A stretch of 64,000 bases of DNA from Haematococcus lacustris (lineage: Eukaryota > Chlorophyta > Chlorophyceae > Chlamydomonadales > Haematococcaceae), in contig JASKMD010000380.1 in the NCBI GenBank assembly GCA_030144725.1, positions 1 through 64,000 on the forward strand, in the 5' to 3' direction. The notes beneath the pieces are model-generated. The model ran no database searches. It was not told the DNA's origin and saw nothing but the letters and a program-made list of their open reading frames with translations. The stretch's first letter is position 1; every line of letters starts with the position of its first letter. Made by a program: the position numbers and the translations under genes. This document shows, one piece after another, positions 22,300 to 39,764 of this stretch.

Positions 22300-23102
22300 G
22301 TTGGATGGAGTTCCGCACCAGCCGTGTCAGCTCCTGAGTGCATGCCCGCCAGCCTTGTGACCTGCACCTGCCACCTGACCAGCCCAGGCCTGCGGACTGG
22401 GTACTCCCAGCAGGCCAGGTCAACCCGCGGCTGGTGCGCCCAGCCTGGAGCCAGCGGCATGCGAAGTATGTGCGGGGCCTGTCGTGGTGCCACCAGGTGC
22501 CGCCCAACCCTCCTCCACCTCCCCCAGCCCAGGCCCCCCCTGCCCCTGCTCAGGATCCCCCCCCTCCCCCAGCCCAGGACCCCCCAGCCGAGGGACTCCC
22601 TTCCCCTCCCCCAGCCCAGGCCCAGCCCCTCCCTGCAGCACCTGGCCCAGCCCCACGACCCCAGGCCCCCCCAGGGGGCAGGTGGCTGGACAGAACTTGC
22701 CGCGCATTGGGGAGAGCATGCAGCGCCCCATAGAGCTGTGCCAATGGGATGACCTGGAGGCTCTGCCACCCGTCGGCGAGGAGTACCAGCAGCGCTACAA
22801 GCTGGTCAATGACCGGCTGCCCAAGGTCAGGCAGCGGCTGCACCGGGCTGCAGAGTACCGGCGGGGTATTGATGGCCGGGCCCGCAACAATGCGTAGGCC
22901 CTAGTGGTTTACACAGGCTGTTAACCTTACAAAGCATTAAGCTGTTAGTGTTGATGAGGTGCCCAGTGGTTTAGTGGGAAATTGCCACCGGAGTGGGGTT
23001 TGCAGTCATCAAGGGTGCGACCAAGGACGCTACAACTTGATTGTAGTAGCTGAGTGAGATTACCCACAGTCAAACATGTTGTTCCACGTTGAATGAGTTT
23101 TG
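22300..23102 (+). pseudogene. Fanzor/TnpB-like copy D with conserved 3' tail (subfamily 2)
   Basis: The plus strand reads EFRTSRVSS then a stop, ARQPCDLHLPPDQPRPADW, VRGLSWCH, a long Pro-rich linker and GRWLDR. After a frameshift it reads RIGESMQRPIELCQWDDLEA, LVNDRLPKVRQRLHRAAEY and GRARNNA with stop near 22895. The same 19 bp are missing before RIGES as in copy F, so the RuvC-III Asp is gone. The noncoding flank 22898-23102 matches those of E and F up to TTGAATGAGTTTTG. Confidence 0.68.
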
Positions 23103-23535
23103 TTGGGCTGCCAATGCACACGGTGTAATCACAGGACACGCCAGCGCACACGGTGCTTCCACTATCTTCAACGTAAAGTGAAGTAGTACCTGCCCTGGCC
23201 TCAGCTAAAGTTGCAAAGCATTCTCTTACCACTGGTGCGCCGCCACCGGTACTGGTCCTCTCGCACACGGTGCACTAAGACCCACCCTTGCACAAGGCTT
23301 TTCAACCTGCACTCTGGCTACTACTGCTGATACGTCTTTGATGGCTTGCAAAGAGTACCAGGCGCCCCTGGGAGTGTCATCAACAACATCGCAGAAGCAA
23401 AACCATGTGCATGTCCCCGCGTTTTTTGTCACGTGTCCAGCTTTTCTCGCTTCGCAATGCAGCGCGCGACGCACGCACACTGGCATAGTTAGTAAGTATT
23501 CCTTGTTTGAGTTTACTAGCACCACGTTCTTAACA
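23103..23535. promoter_or_regulatory. Upstream region of GART
   Basis: This lies between the end of copy D and the GART start. No TATA box or other named motif seen. An in-frame upstream ATG exists at 23338, so the true N-terminus could be longer. Confidence 0.4.
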
Positions 23536-23870
23536 ATGCGTGCTCACGGACAGACTCGTGCACGGTCCTCGCAGCATGCTCGTGCAACTCCTCAACAATG
23601 TCGCATTGATTGCACGCAGCTGCGTGCAATCAGACATCCACTGTTGCCGGCGGTGCACAGCAACAGGCGGTATCATTGCCAATGCCAGCAACGTCGCAGC
23701 ATTGCAGCCGCTGCCAGCTCACATTCTCCGGTACCCAGCCCACAAAGCTCCAGCCCAGCTTCCGCCCCCCCAGCCCGTCTTGCTGTGTTCGTTTCTGGAG
23801 GGGGGTCCAACATGAAGGCTATACATGCTGCCATCCTTGGTGGCCATATCAATGCCACAATTGCAGTGAG

Positions 23871-23906
<36 letters not shown>

Positions 23907-25516
23907 TTTGAACAGCATAAGTAGCTGAAGCAGCAGCAGCAGCAGCAGCAGCAATGGGAGAAAAAATGTCTCAGAAATCTTCCATCACTCTGACTGCAGG
24001 CTGTGGTGAGCGACGTGCCTGACTGTCAAGGGGTAGCATATGCGCAGCAGCACGGCATCCCAGTGCTGACCTACCCCATCCCCAAGAAGGGCGGGTTCCC
24101 TGGCCTGACTGCTGCCCAGCTGGTGGATGGGTTGAAGAACACCTACAAGGCAGACTTCGTTCTGCTGGCTGGGTACCTGAAGGTCCTTGGGCGAAGGCAG
24201 GGGCAGTGGCAGGGGCGGCAGCAGTGGCCAGGTTGACAGCAGACAGCTTTTCCAGGTTACTGGGATGGGTGGCCGACCTGCTGCACCCTGCTGCCTGTTG
24301 CTGCCTGCTGCCTGGCTGCAGCTCATCCCTGCGGAGCTAGTGCGAGCGTTTCCCAGGGCCATGCTCAACATACACCCTGGGCTGCTGCCCTCCTTTGGGG
24401 GCAAGGGCATGTACGGTCATCGCGTGCATGAGGCCGTGGTAGCCTCTGGGGTCAGGTCAGTCACTAGGACTAGCAGTGCCACCACCACCACCACCACCAC
24501 CACCACCACCACCACGACATCCTCTAGAACCAATGCTACAGCTGGAGTCAAAACCACAGCCAAAGCTAGAGTCAACGACACAGCCAGAGTTCGAGACACC
24601 CCGCCCCAGCAGCACCAGCACCAGCAACAGCAGCACCAGCACCAGCACCAGCACCAGCATTAGCACCAGCACCAGCACCAGTAGCTGTGTCTTGTCGCTT
24701 TACGACCCAGCCTGTCCCCGTGTCCCTCCCCCTCCCCTTCACCCTGATCCTTTGCCCTGGCCCTGCCTCCTGCCCTCCCCCTAGGTTCACTGGCCCTACC
24801 GTGCACTTTGTTGACGAGGGCTTTGACACCGGGCCCATCCTGGCCCAGCGGGTGGTGGCAGTCAACCCCCTCCACTCCCCCGCCCAGGTCGCAGCGCTGG
24901 TGCTGCAGCAGGTGTGCGCACAAGCTGGTGGAAGGCGGGGCAGCAGGCACGGCACAGGGCTAGACAGGCCAGGTCAGGTACTTCAGCTCCAGCTTCAGCT
25001 TCAGCTCCTTCTTCCGCAGCCACGAGCCTCGCACTCTATACCACGTGACACACTGGCTAGGGGACCTCCTTGCCGTCACCCCTAGTGGCCCAGAGCTGCC
25101 TAGGGTGCAGCGCTCCTGAGGCTCTGGTGCAGCAGTGCTGTCCATCACAACATGGATGGCCACTTGAGGCTCCATGAGGTCCTCGGCGAGACCAGTCCAC
25201 CTTGTCACGTAGAGCCAGCAGCAGGGTGGGAGCTGGGAGGGCATGCCCTGCAGCCCACAAAAGTAGCCAGCAGTACGACAGGTGTTGTCCCACCACAGTG
25301 CCCAACAGCCCTCAGCAGCCCACAGCATACCCAGCACCAGGAGCATGCTGCCGCTAGTGATAGGGGCTGGAGCTGGTGACGTGTGCACTGCGACCCAGCT
25401 GCCCATGACCTTGCGAGCAGGAGCACAAGGTCTACCCAGAGGCCGTCGCAGCACTGGTGGACGGGCGCATCTCGTGGCGGGAGGACGGCATCCCCATCAT
25501 GTGGACCTCCCAGTGA
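23536..25516 (+). CDS. purN: Phosphoribosylglycinamide formyltransferase (GART, purN-type)
   Basis: Five exons, 23536-23865, 24000-24182, 24322-24455, 24785-24911 and 25421-25516, give 289 residues with all phases exact. The enzyme moves a formyl group from 10-formyl-tetrahydrofolate to GAR in purine synthesis. Residues about 1-75 are rich in Arg, Ser and Ala and fit a plastid transit peptide, as in plant GART. The catalytic domain starts at LAVFVSGGGSNMKAI, the substrate loop. It continues with VVSDVPDCQG, DFVLLAGYLK, MLNIHPGLLPSFGG (catalytic Asn and His), GMYGHRVHEAVVASG and TVHFVDEGFDTGPILAQRVV (catalytic Asp), and ends DGIPIMWTSQ. The start at 23536 is chosen for the transit-like N-terminus; ATG 23338 is an in-frame alternative. 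Introns carry CAG, CAC and CAGCAC repeats. The gene is single-function, as in plants and bacteria, not the trifunctional animal form. Confidence 0.96.
23872..23953. repeat. (CAG)n microsatellites in GART intron 1
   Basis: Two CAG runs separated by about 25 bp lie directly after the donor site. Confidence 0.9.
24478..24690. repeat. (CAC)n and CAGCAC repeats in GART intron 3
   Basis: A CAC run at about 24480-24514 and a CAGCACCAG-type run at about 24605-24685 flank a short ACAGCC-rich stretch. Confidence 0.85.
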
Positions 25517-25580
25517 TTAGTGCCATGCTCCGCCCAGTGGCCCCTGTTGTGCCTCTCGCTGCAGCACGCGGGCTCTGCAC

Positions 25581-25869
25581 CAGTGTTTTTTTTTTCAAAA
25601 CAGCCAAGCTGATGCTCGTAACGAAGGGTCCAGGACCATCACATGGCTGGTTACGCAGTTGGTCCCGACTGGTAACGAAAAACAAGTATCGCAGCATTTT
25701 CTTATGCCAAAAGATGTTTTTATATGTATTTTATACATAAAAAGACATTTTTCGGTTACGAAGCAGCCGAGGCCAGCCAACGCAAGGGTCCGTTTGGTAA
25801 CGAAATCCAGGCCTAGAAAACGAGCTTTTGGTTCCGATCGTTACGTATTACGCAAAAAAAAAATCACTG
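25581..25869. mobile_element. Non-autonomous hAT-type element (MITE), 289 bp
   Basis: The insertion lies in the 3' flank of GART. It is bounded by a perfect 8-bp direct repeat CTCTGCAC (25573-25580 and 25870-25877). Its ends are inverted: the left starts CAGTG then ten T, and the right ends ten A then ATCACTG. An 8-bp target duplication with CAGTG-type ends is the hAT hallmark. The inside is AT-richer than its surroundings and repeats GTAACGAA or its complement about five times, fitting subterminal transposase-binding motifs. No transposase is encoded. The duplicated GART fragment at 21650 lacks this insert. Confidence 0.85.
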
Positions 25870-25974
25870 CTCTGCACTGCATGGTGCCCACACCCCATGC
25901 AACTCCTGTGCTTCCATGCAGCCAGCCTGAGCGCTGCTGGTCAGGGTCGGCTCACCCCTCAGTTGTATGCAGGA

Positions 25975-26065
25975 CAGCAGGACGCAAGCTAGACTGGGAT
26001 TGCAATGTCGCACTCAACAAGACGTGCTCTGGAGCTGCGCTTAGGGCAAAACTCACACTGCCTTA
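25975..26065 (+). pseudogene. Fanzor/TnpB-like fragment J (RuvC-III region)
   Basis: TAGRKLDWDCNVALNK resembles the GRWLDRDCNAALNM block of copies B and C, with Arg to Trp before the Asp. Only this short piece is recognisable. Confidence 0.5.
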
Positions 26066-26640
26066 ACGCGTTATCTCTAGGGCTCTCCGCTGAGTTGATT
26101 GGGTACATGCTTACAGCACATGATGATCAAACAGCCTATAGCTGATGACCTGACGGCTGTTTCACACTGCAGCAGCACATAAACAGTGTGTTTGCTACAG
26201 CACATAATTCCCCTACTAATGGGTAGGGGCTGTGTTATCTGTAATCCGAACTGAGTAACTGCGACCTACAGCCGGTACCAGTACCTGATTTCCTACCCCA
26301 ACCCACTTGCGGAGGTCAGGCAATCAATGTTGGCATGAAACACATGCTCTGATGTAAGCAACAGCTTCAGCTTTGCCTGATGCACACATGCTACTGTGCT
26401 ACAGGCTGCGGGGCTAGGGCCTTGGGTAGTAGTAGCTGTTACACTAAGGAGGTAGGGCTTGGGTGGATACAAGCCAACCTCCGAAGGTAAAGGACTAAGG
26501 AGAGAACAGAGAAAAAGGGAAAGAGAAGGAGAACTACCAAGGAGAGAAAGAATTTAGAGAGGGAAGGGGAAGGGAGCTAAAGGGAGAGGGGGAGAGACCT
26601 CGAGAAGCGGAGGAGTCAGAGAAGTGGAGGAGCTAGAGAC
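26066..26640. other. Intergenic, purine-rich right part
   Basis: No gene recognised. 26490-26660 is strongly purine-rich (AGAGA/GGAGA) and ends in a tandem GGAGCTAGAGACGCAAAAGG duplication that runs into copy H. Confidence 0.5.
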
Positions 26641-26654
26641 GCAAAAGGTTGGAG

Positions 26655-27260
26655 CTAGAGACGCAAAAGGTTGGGTGCTCGGTCTCGCAGCTTCTTGAAG
26701 CCCAATGCTGGGTACTCCTTGCCCTTGGCTGGAAGCCTTCCTCGGTGTGGCCACCTGCACAGCTCCAGTGGGCGCCACTTGCTCTCCCCTGCCCGCTGGA
26801 GGTTGAGGGCTGCGTTGCAGTCCCTGTCCACCCATTTGCCAAGGTCCCCAGGGGTGGCCTGAGCCAGCCAAGGGCACCGCATGAGCCCTCGCACTGGCGC
26901 CACAAACCGCTTGCTCCAGGCTGACCACAACATGCGGTTTTGCACCTGACCTGGCTGGGGCTTCCAGCCTTCAAGCCTGGCGGGCTTGCTGCGGTCCAGC
27001 TCCGCCTCGCAGGGCTGGGGGCTGTTCATGATTGAGCTGATCCTGCTGGTGCGGAACTCATCCACTGTCACCACCTTGCCTGGCACCCTGTCGGTTGGTT
27101 TGCCGCTGTTGGCCCTCTCCACCACCTTGCGGCAGGCCTGCAGCACAGCCATGGCCCCCCACCCACCCCGGGTGCCAATGCCTGCGTTGCCAAAGAACAC
27201 CACCAGCTGCTTGCGGGTCCCCCACCGCTGCTGGGACACACTGGCTGCCTCCTCCTCCAA
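26655..27260 (-). CDS. Fanzor/TnpB-like protein, copy H (intact 201-codon ORF)
   Basis: One uninterrupted reading frame from ATG 27260 carries, in order: LVVFFGNAGIGTRGGWGAMA (about residues 18-38), a helix with LQACRKVVERAN, VVTVDEFRTSRISS (about 67-80, RuvC-II Glu), a segment with a single Cys (SPQPCEAELD), PVRGLMRCP, WVDRDCNAALNLQRAGES (RuvC-III Asp) and KWRPLELC. In TnpB/Fanzor nucleases these motifs form the RuvC active site of an RNA-guided DNA endonuclease. The usual N-terminal half and the RuvC-I Asp are not in this ORF, and the first CxxC of the zinc ribbon after DEFRTS is replaced by Ser-Ser. It is either a truncated remnant or the last exon of a longer gene whose upstream exons, to the right, I cannot find. 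It is not a functional nuclease alone. Confidence 0.68.
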   Translation of the reverse strand: MEEEAASVSQQRWGTRKQLVVFFGNAGIGTRGGWGAMAVLQACRKVVERANSGKPTDRVPGKVVTVDEFRTSRISSIMNSPQPCEAELDRSKPARLEGWKPQPGQVQNRMLWSAWSKRFVAPVRGLMRCPWLAQATPGDLGKWVDRDCNAALNLQRAGESKWRPLELCRWPHRGRLPAKGKEYPALGFKKLRDRAPNLLRL

Positions 27261-28265
27261 CTGCTAAACCATGGTTAAACCATGGCCAGGCTTGCTTTTG
27301 AGGACCTAGCTTGATTTTGAGGACCAGCCGCAAATTCAACGGCTTGCACATCCTTGGGGACTGAGATCTGAGAGGGTTAGAGGGAGTTGAGAGCCATGTG
27401 CCACGTGACTGATGGTGGGGTCCTCACTAGGGCCTACAGGCCCCCAGGCCAGAGTACGTACACACGCCATTGTCAACTGTGCTTGCATAGTCGTTCAATG
27501 TACTGCAACTGAAGATGGCTGCTGTGATTAAACCTTGCCTCCCGACATTGTGGCCACTCGATGGCAGCCGCCAGCCCAAAACCACATGCACCACACGATG
27601 ACGATGTTTGTATTTGACCTAGCGTGGAGAGCCGGTAGTTTTACTCATTGCCCACCTTGCACGAGTCATTGCCGCTGCTCAAGCTGGCGGGTAACAGCGC
27701 GACAAGAAGGGTTACCCAGCAGAAGCCACCCAGCGTCGTACACCCAACCGGTGCTACTGGTGCAGAAAGCTGCAGCATCGTCATCAGCTCAGGCAAGCAA
27801 TCAGCTCCACCCCCCACAGCATCGGCCATCGCCACGGAGCCGGCATAGGACGCATTTGCAGCTATGCCCTGCCTGGCGGTGTTTTTGCTTGATTGGGTTG
27901 TGGCGCTGACTGTGCTCAATTGTCCTCACTTAAAACGCTAGTTCCGCAGGGCACCTCCGCAGGGCATCCTCACCGCTATACTGCCGTGCACCATCTCTGC
28001 AAAGCTGGAGTCCTCTGCTTCTCCCGGCGATGAAGGTCGTCTCCCGCGTCCTTCTCACAGGTTTGTGTCCTAGTCACCTCGGAGGCTTGATCGGGCGCAG
28101 CCCTGCTTGAACGGTGTCCCTGTGCTAGCACGACACCGCCTCCAGCGCTGTTGAGCGAGAAGGGCCGGCCTACATTTTGGCAGCACGCAACCCATGCAGT
28201 CATTTAGGACGTCACGCAGCAAATAACCTGCGTGCCCTGTCGGCCGAGGCACCTATGATCACCCG
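27261..28265. other. Intergenic
   Basis: No gene recognised. A 92-codon minus-strand open stretch (27919-27641, MSTVSATTQSSKNTARQG) has no relatives I know and no supporting exon. Confidence 0.4.
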
Positions 28266-29422
28266 GTGGAGTGCCGGCAGTTACCGCTTAGTGTAAGCCG
28301 CATCCTAATCGTTAGGCCCTCCGACATGTGCGCAACTGCCCCTCCGCAGCCAGTTGGCTCAGCTGACAAGTGCATGTGTGCCTGTTGCCCCCACAGGGGG
28401 CTGGATATAGCTAGCTTGGTGGCTGACACCAGCACGTCTCTGACCTTCTCCCAGACATTTAGCAACGCTGGACTCCTGCTGGGTAATGAAGCTGAAGTTC
28501 TTGGGTGTGACAGACAAAAGCATCACGAATGCAACCCCCTGTTCGAATCTCGGCGCCCCTACAGCCCTGTCTCAGCTTTGGACGCCGAAGGTGCCCTGTC
28601 CCAATCCTACAGCCCCTTCAGCTTCCTGAGCAATGCTGTCTTTGAGGAGACAGACAGGCCTGCAAGTATGCTGAGCCGGCTGACCAGTTTGGCAGGCGTG
28701 TGGAGTTCAGGAAACCTGCTGCCCAGCACCAGCCCTAGTGCCAACCCCAGCCCTCACCCCAGCCCCAGCCCCAGTCCCAGGCCACCCATCCTTGCCACCG
28801 CAGCCCTGAACGTGCCCCTCCCTGCTAGCCCCTGGGCGCATGCACACCCCCAGCCTAGCGCCACATACTACCCAGCCATCCCCTTTCCCAGCCCCAGCCC
28901 CAGCCCCAGCCTCAAGCCCAGCCCCAGCCCCAGCCCGGCATACAGCGCTAAAACCTCTGTCTTCAGCAGCCTGGGCAGCCTGCCCATGGCCCAGGGAGCC
29001 CAGGGGATTCTGTGGCCTGTGCTGCCCTGCTACGAGACTGCCGATTTCCTAGCCGCCCACCCCTGCCCCCGTGCCCACCGCTACTTCACCAACCAGCAGG
29101 GCCAGGTGGTCCTGGCCGGAGCCAGCCGCGTGCGCAGCCCCATCAACCAGACGCTGCTACGCTGGGCCAAGCTCGATGATCTACCGCCAGAGCGGCAACC
29201 CATAGCCGACCTGATGCCCATGCTGCAGGCTCACCAGGTGCAGGTGGGCATCAACCCCTTCTCATTGCCTCCCCCATCCATCAACCCGGACTGTTACGAT
29301 GATATCCCGAAGGGCGGCCTTGCAAGCTCACATGGCCAAGCAGCAGCAGCAGCAGCAGCAGGGTATGGCAGCAGCCTGGGTGCAAGCATCCCCAGCTCCG
29401 TCTCCACCCTCTCCTCCTTCAG

Positions 29423-29454
<32 letters not shown>

Positions 29455-29891
29455 GTCGGGGCCCTGGCTGGACCCCCCAGCATGGCAGCAGCAAGGCAGT
29501 GGGCGCCCGCATGCCCATCTGCTGTGCCCCTCCCCCTCTCATCACAGCCATCCCGCCAGACATCCTGCTGCTGGCCCGCTACCACCCCGAGGAGTTGAGT
29601 ACAGCCATGGTGACAGCGGTGCTCAACGCATCCCATGCTGCGGCTGAGGCGGCCAGCCAGCGGTGTGACGCAGGTGTGAGGTGTGCTGCCGCCCTGTCGC
29701 GCTCCCAGCTTGCGCACTTGCAGCCCCCCTTGCACGGCCTGGCTGCAGGCCTGCGGGCAGCAGTGGCAGCGACCGCGGCGGGGGTGGCTGCTGCGGAGCT
29801 GGCTGGATCAGGTGCCCTGCGCAGGCAGTGCAGCGGGCACAAGGCCAGATCCAACAGCGCACGGCGCATGCTGCCCATGTTCAGCATTTGA
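28266..29891 (+). CDS. Orphan 541-codon protein, Ser/Pro/Ala-rich
   Basis: A single open frame of 541 codons; the start could also be the Met at 28326. About residues 155-230 hold two Ser-Pro tracts (SPSPSPRP and SPSPSPSLKPSPSPSP). Residues about 245-350 look folded and lack low complexity (ILWPVLPCYETADFLAAHPC, RAHRYFTNQQGQVVLAGASR, SPINQTLLRWAKLDDLPPER). Poly-Ala and poly-Ser runs follow, then a second ordered stretch (PDILLLARYHPEELSTAMVT) and an Ala-rich C-terminus. I recognise no domain. Long intronless frames are rare in this DNA outside repeats. The low-complexity runs match normal volvocine proteins, so a real gene is likely. The function is unknown. Confidence 0.55.
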
Positions 29892-31782
29892 GGCAGGGCC
29901 TGGAGACCTCAGCCTAACCCTGGCCGCCAAGGACCTCCCTCTTCAGCTGGGCTTCCCTTAGCCCTGCCCCTGGCCCTGTGCAGCTCACCCTGAGGACAGC
30001 TGGCCAGGTGCTGGACTTGCCGGCTGGCTGCTGCATAGCACTGCTGCTGCGCTGCTCTGGTGGCGCAAGGGGAGGGCGGGATGCTGATTTCAATATCACA
30101 CGGCGGGGTGCCTAGTAAGGCCAAGCCCAGCACCTGTGCATGCTGACTAGCATGGGCATTGCAACCACAGCTGAAACCACACAGAACCTGGAGGTCACTG
30201 CCCAGTGCTGACACTGCTGACCATCTGCTGTGCTCCTGTGCTCCTGTCATGGCACCCCTGCACAACAGCCCTGGTTCCGTGATTGTGGTTTGCTTTGTCC
30301 TTCATCACATGGACAACACGGCAATGAACACCTGCCCTAAGTCCTAAACCCTAGCTGGACATGCCTGCTGTGCCACTGCTGTGCACATAGACTTGTTCTC
30401 CTTCTCACACTGCGTGCTGCCCACTGTGGCTTAGCTGAACGTGCTCTTAACCCTGCAAGTTCCTGTTCTGTGTCACTCTTTAGCTGTAGGTGCTGCTGAC
30501 TCTCAATCCTTTGAGTGTGTCACAGCTTCTCATTAGCTCCCCATGCACAGCTTGCCTAAGAATCTGCCAGGCCAGCTGCCGTGCTAGTGTCAGGCCAATC
30601 CCAGGCAATTAGTAGAATTGCCCTAGCAACAACAGCCACTGCATGGTGGTGTGTTGCTGGTCAGTCATGGTTTGCCGGCACTAATTAGCATGTTACGAGG
30701 TCCTCAGTTCTGAAGCTGAGGCATTGGGAGACGTTAGGTTGCCTGGGCCTGGCACAATGCAGAGAAGTGAAGGTTGACTGGGGCAGGGCAAATGGGTGGG
30801 GAGTGGCAGGGACGGTGGTGGTGGTGGTGGTGGTGGTGGTGGATGACGCAGCCTTGTCATGCGCTTTGCATCATGTTGGGCTAAGCTGCTTTACTCAGTG
30901 GCCAGCCCGCAGCAGCAGGAACAGGAGGAAGGTGCAGATGCTGAGGTGCTATGGGGCAGCAGTCCTGCAGGAGCCATGCGCCACTTGACTGATGGTGCGT
31001 TTGTACATGCGTTTGTACATGCGTGGGTGGATGTGAGCATTGCGTATTGGGTGGCAGCACCATTTCTCATCAAACACATATCCTTATGACTACATGCGCC
31101 AGGCGCATAGCCACTGCAAGCTGCACGTATGCCTGAGGTCGTCGGCCGCAACACGAGAAGACATGCACTTAGTTGCTGAAGGTGTGGCAGTGCTCTGGCT
31201 GCTGCTGCTGCTGCTGCTGCTGCTGCCGGGTATGTGGGTTCAGGGCATGCAGACCAAACAGTTGAGAAGCTCACGCTGGATGGTAGTGATGGGAGTGCAG
31301 GATGTAGATGTAACCCGCAGGATGCAGCAATGGTCCATGCATGGGCAAGAATGTGGATTTCAGTTGGTGCGCTTGGCATGTGATGGTGGTATTGATGGTG
31401 GTGATAGTGGTAATGATGGACCAGTAGGCCTGCAGCGCTTACATGGGCAGAGGGAGTGATTGTGAGGTAGATCACCAATCCCGCACTTGTTGGGCTGCCC
31501 GGGCATGAGGAACGGCGTGTGTGCAATTGGCATGCAATGGTCCTCAAGGCAGTGACCCCAAATGTCCTGCAACCTTGTCTCGTCGTGGGCAGGTGCATGG
31601 CTGTGTGGACGGCATAGCCAGTTTTTGTTACAGTGACTTGCAGCAGCCGCGTGTCTATTGTTTTGCTCAAAACTTGTAAGCCACTGTTCTTGTTGGGGTG
31701 ATGTTACACAAAATCCGCCACTCCCCTCTCTTGGTGGTAGTGCTGACGTGACACCCATTCCATCCCATTCACCATCTGCAGG
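29892..31782. other. Long intergenic stretch
   Basis: No exon recognised. It contains a (GGT)n run near 30813-30842, a CTG run near 31198-31222 and repeated ATGCGTTTGTAC phrases near 31000-31022. Confidence 0.45.
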
Positions 31783-31975
31783 TCAGGCCAGGCCAGGCCA
31801 GGCCAGGCCAGGCCAGGCCGGGCCAGGCCAGGCCAGGCCAGGCCAGGCCAGGTCAGGCCAGGTCAGGCCAGGTCAGGTCAGGTCAGGTCAGGTCAGGTCA
31901 GGTCAGGTCAGGTCAGGTCAGGTCAGGTCAGGTCAGGTCAGGTCAGGTCAGGTCAGGTCAGGTCAGGTCAGGTCA
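31783..31975. repeat. Pentamer array, (AGGCC)n grading into (AGGTC)n
   Basis: About 38 pentamers. The left third is mostly CAGGC/CAGGCC and the right two-thirds a perfect CAGGT run. A fragment of a Fanzor-like gene abuts the right end. Confidence 0.95.
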
Positions 31976-32112
31976 TTCCTTCTTGCAGAAGCCCTCAATG
32001 ATGCGCTCTTGGGCATGGTACAGCGCCAACCGCTGCCGGCGCCAGCGTGGCTTGAAATTCTTCTCCCACAACGTGTCCCAGGTGGCCTTGAGGGCCAGGA
32101 CGTGGGCATGTA
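31975..32112 (-). pseudogene. Fanzor/TnpB-like fragment I (region upstream of the RuvC core)
   Basis: The minus strand reads HVLALKATWDTLWEKNFKPR, then WRRQRLALYHAQERIIEGFC. A Trp/Arg-rich pattern of the type W..lW...f.pRWrR.Rl.ly is what I expect upstream of the RuvC motifs in green-algal Fanzor proteins. It is a piece that copies A-H lack. Assignment is by pattern memory and is weaker than for the RuvC-bearing copies. Confidence 0.42.
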
Positions 32113-32891
32113 GGCCCTAGTGAGGATTAAGGCATTGCAGGATCAGCATTGCGTCACTGTGGTCGAGGCCGTCACTGGGGTTGAAAGGCTTCGCTAATCA
32201 ACAAGGTAGGATTGCCCAGCAGAGAGTGTACCAAGCCAGCCATGCCAAGTACAAGCACTGTCAGGCTCAGCACTCCTGCTATGGGTCTCGGCCTGCTGGC
32301 GCAGCATGACCATCATGGAAGCAGGGATGTCAGATGGAAGGGCCACCCCCTGAAAGGGCCCTTGTGCAGGGAGCCCCTTGCCAGCCGCTCTTTGCTGCCC
32401 CTGCTTGACCGCCCTTCTGCCCCCGCCAAATCGCCCTACTGCTGCCTACTGCCGCCCTACTGCCCTACTAGGAGGAGTGCGCCGACAATAAACTAGACAA
32501 AGTCGTCCACAGCTTTAGCGTCCTCCATTCGCGAACCCTGCTGAGCTGTCGCGCACCACTTGTTAGCCAAGGCTGCCAGCAGACCCGTTTAGACCTGCGG
32601 GCGGGTGCATGCCAAGGGACATGGGAAACGCGCCCGCAATAAACCCGGAGAAGGAGTGCGCAAACAAGAAACTAGAGAGACTCGTCCTCGTCTTTTGCGT
32701 CCTCAGCTCGTAAAGTCTGCTCAGCTACCGCGCAGTAGCGACCACTCGTCAGCAGGTGCGTGCTGGTATCAGCTAATGCAGCGTCACCCAAAGGGACCTG
32801 GGTCCGCCATGAGTGAGAGGCCTACGACCCGTCCGGCTCATCCGCGCTCCCTGTTCCGAACCTCGTAGTCAACCCCACCGTTTCATCAACT
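32113..32891. promoter_or_regulatory. KCS upstream region with a diverged tandem duplication
   Basis: A block at about 32470-32560 (GAGTGCGCCGACAATAAACT onward) is repeated with differences at about 32650-32745 (GAGTGCGCAAACAAGAAACT onward), both ending near CTCAGCTR/GAGCTGTCGCGCA. The pair lies 150-420 bp before the KCS start and probably includes promoter or 5' UTR sequence. A short CTACTGC run precedes the first copy. Confidence 0.5.

Positions 32892-39764
<6,873 letters not shown>

Noticed and set aside
28530..28570. tRNA-like B box (TTCGAATC)
   Set aside because: The T-stem does not pair well and no A box or acceptor stem is found at the right distance.
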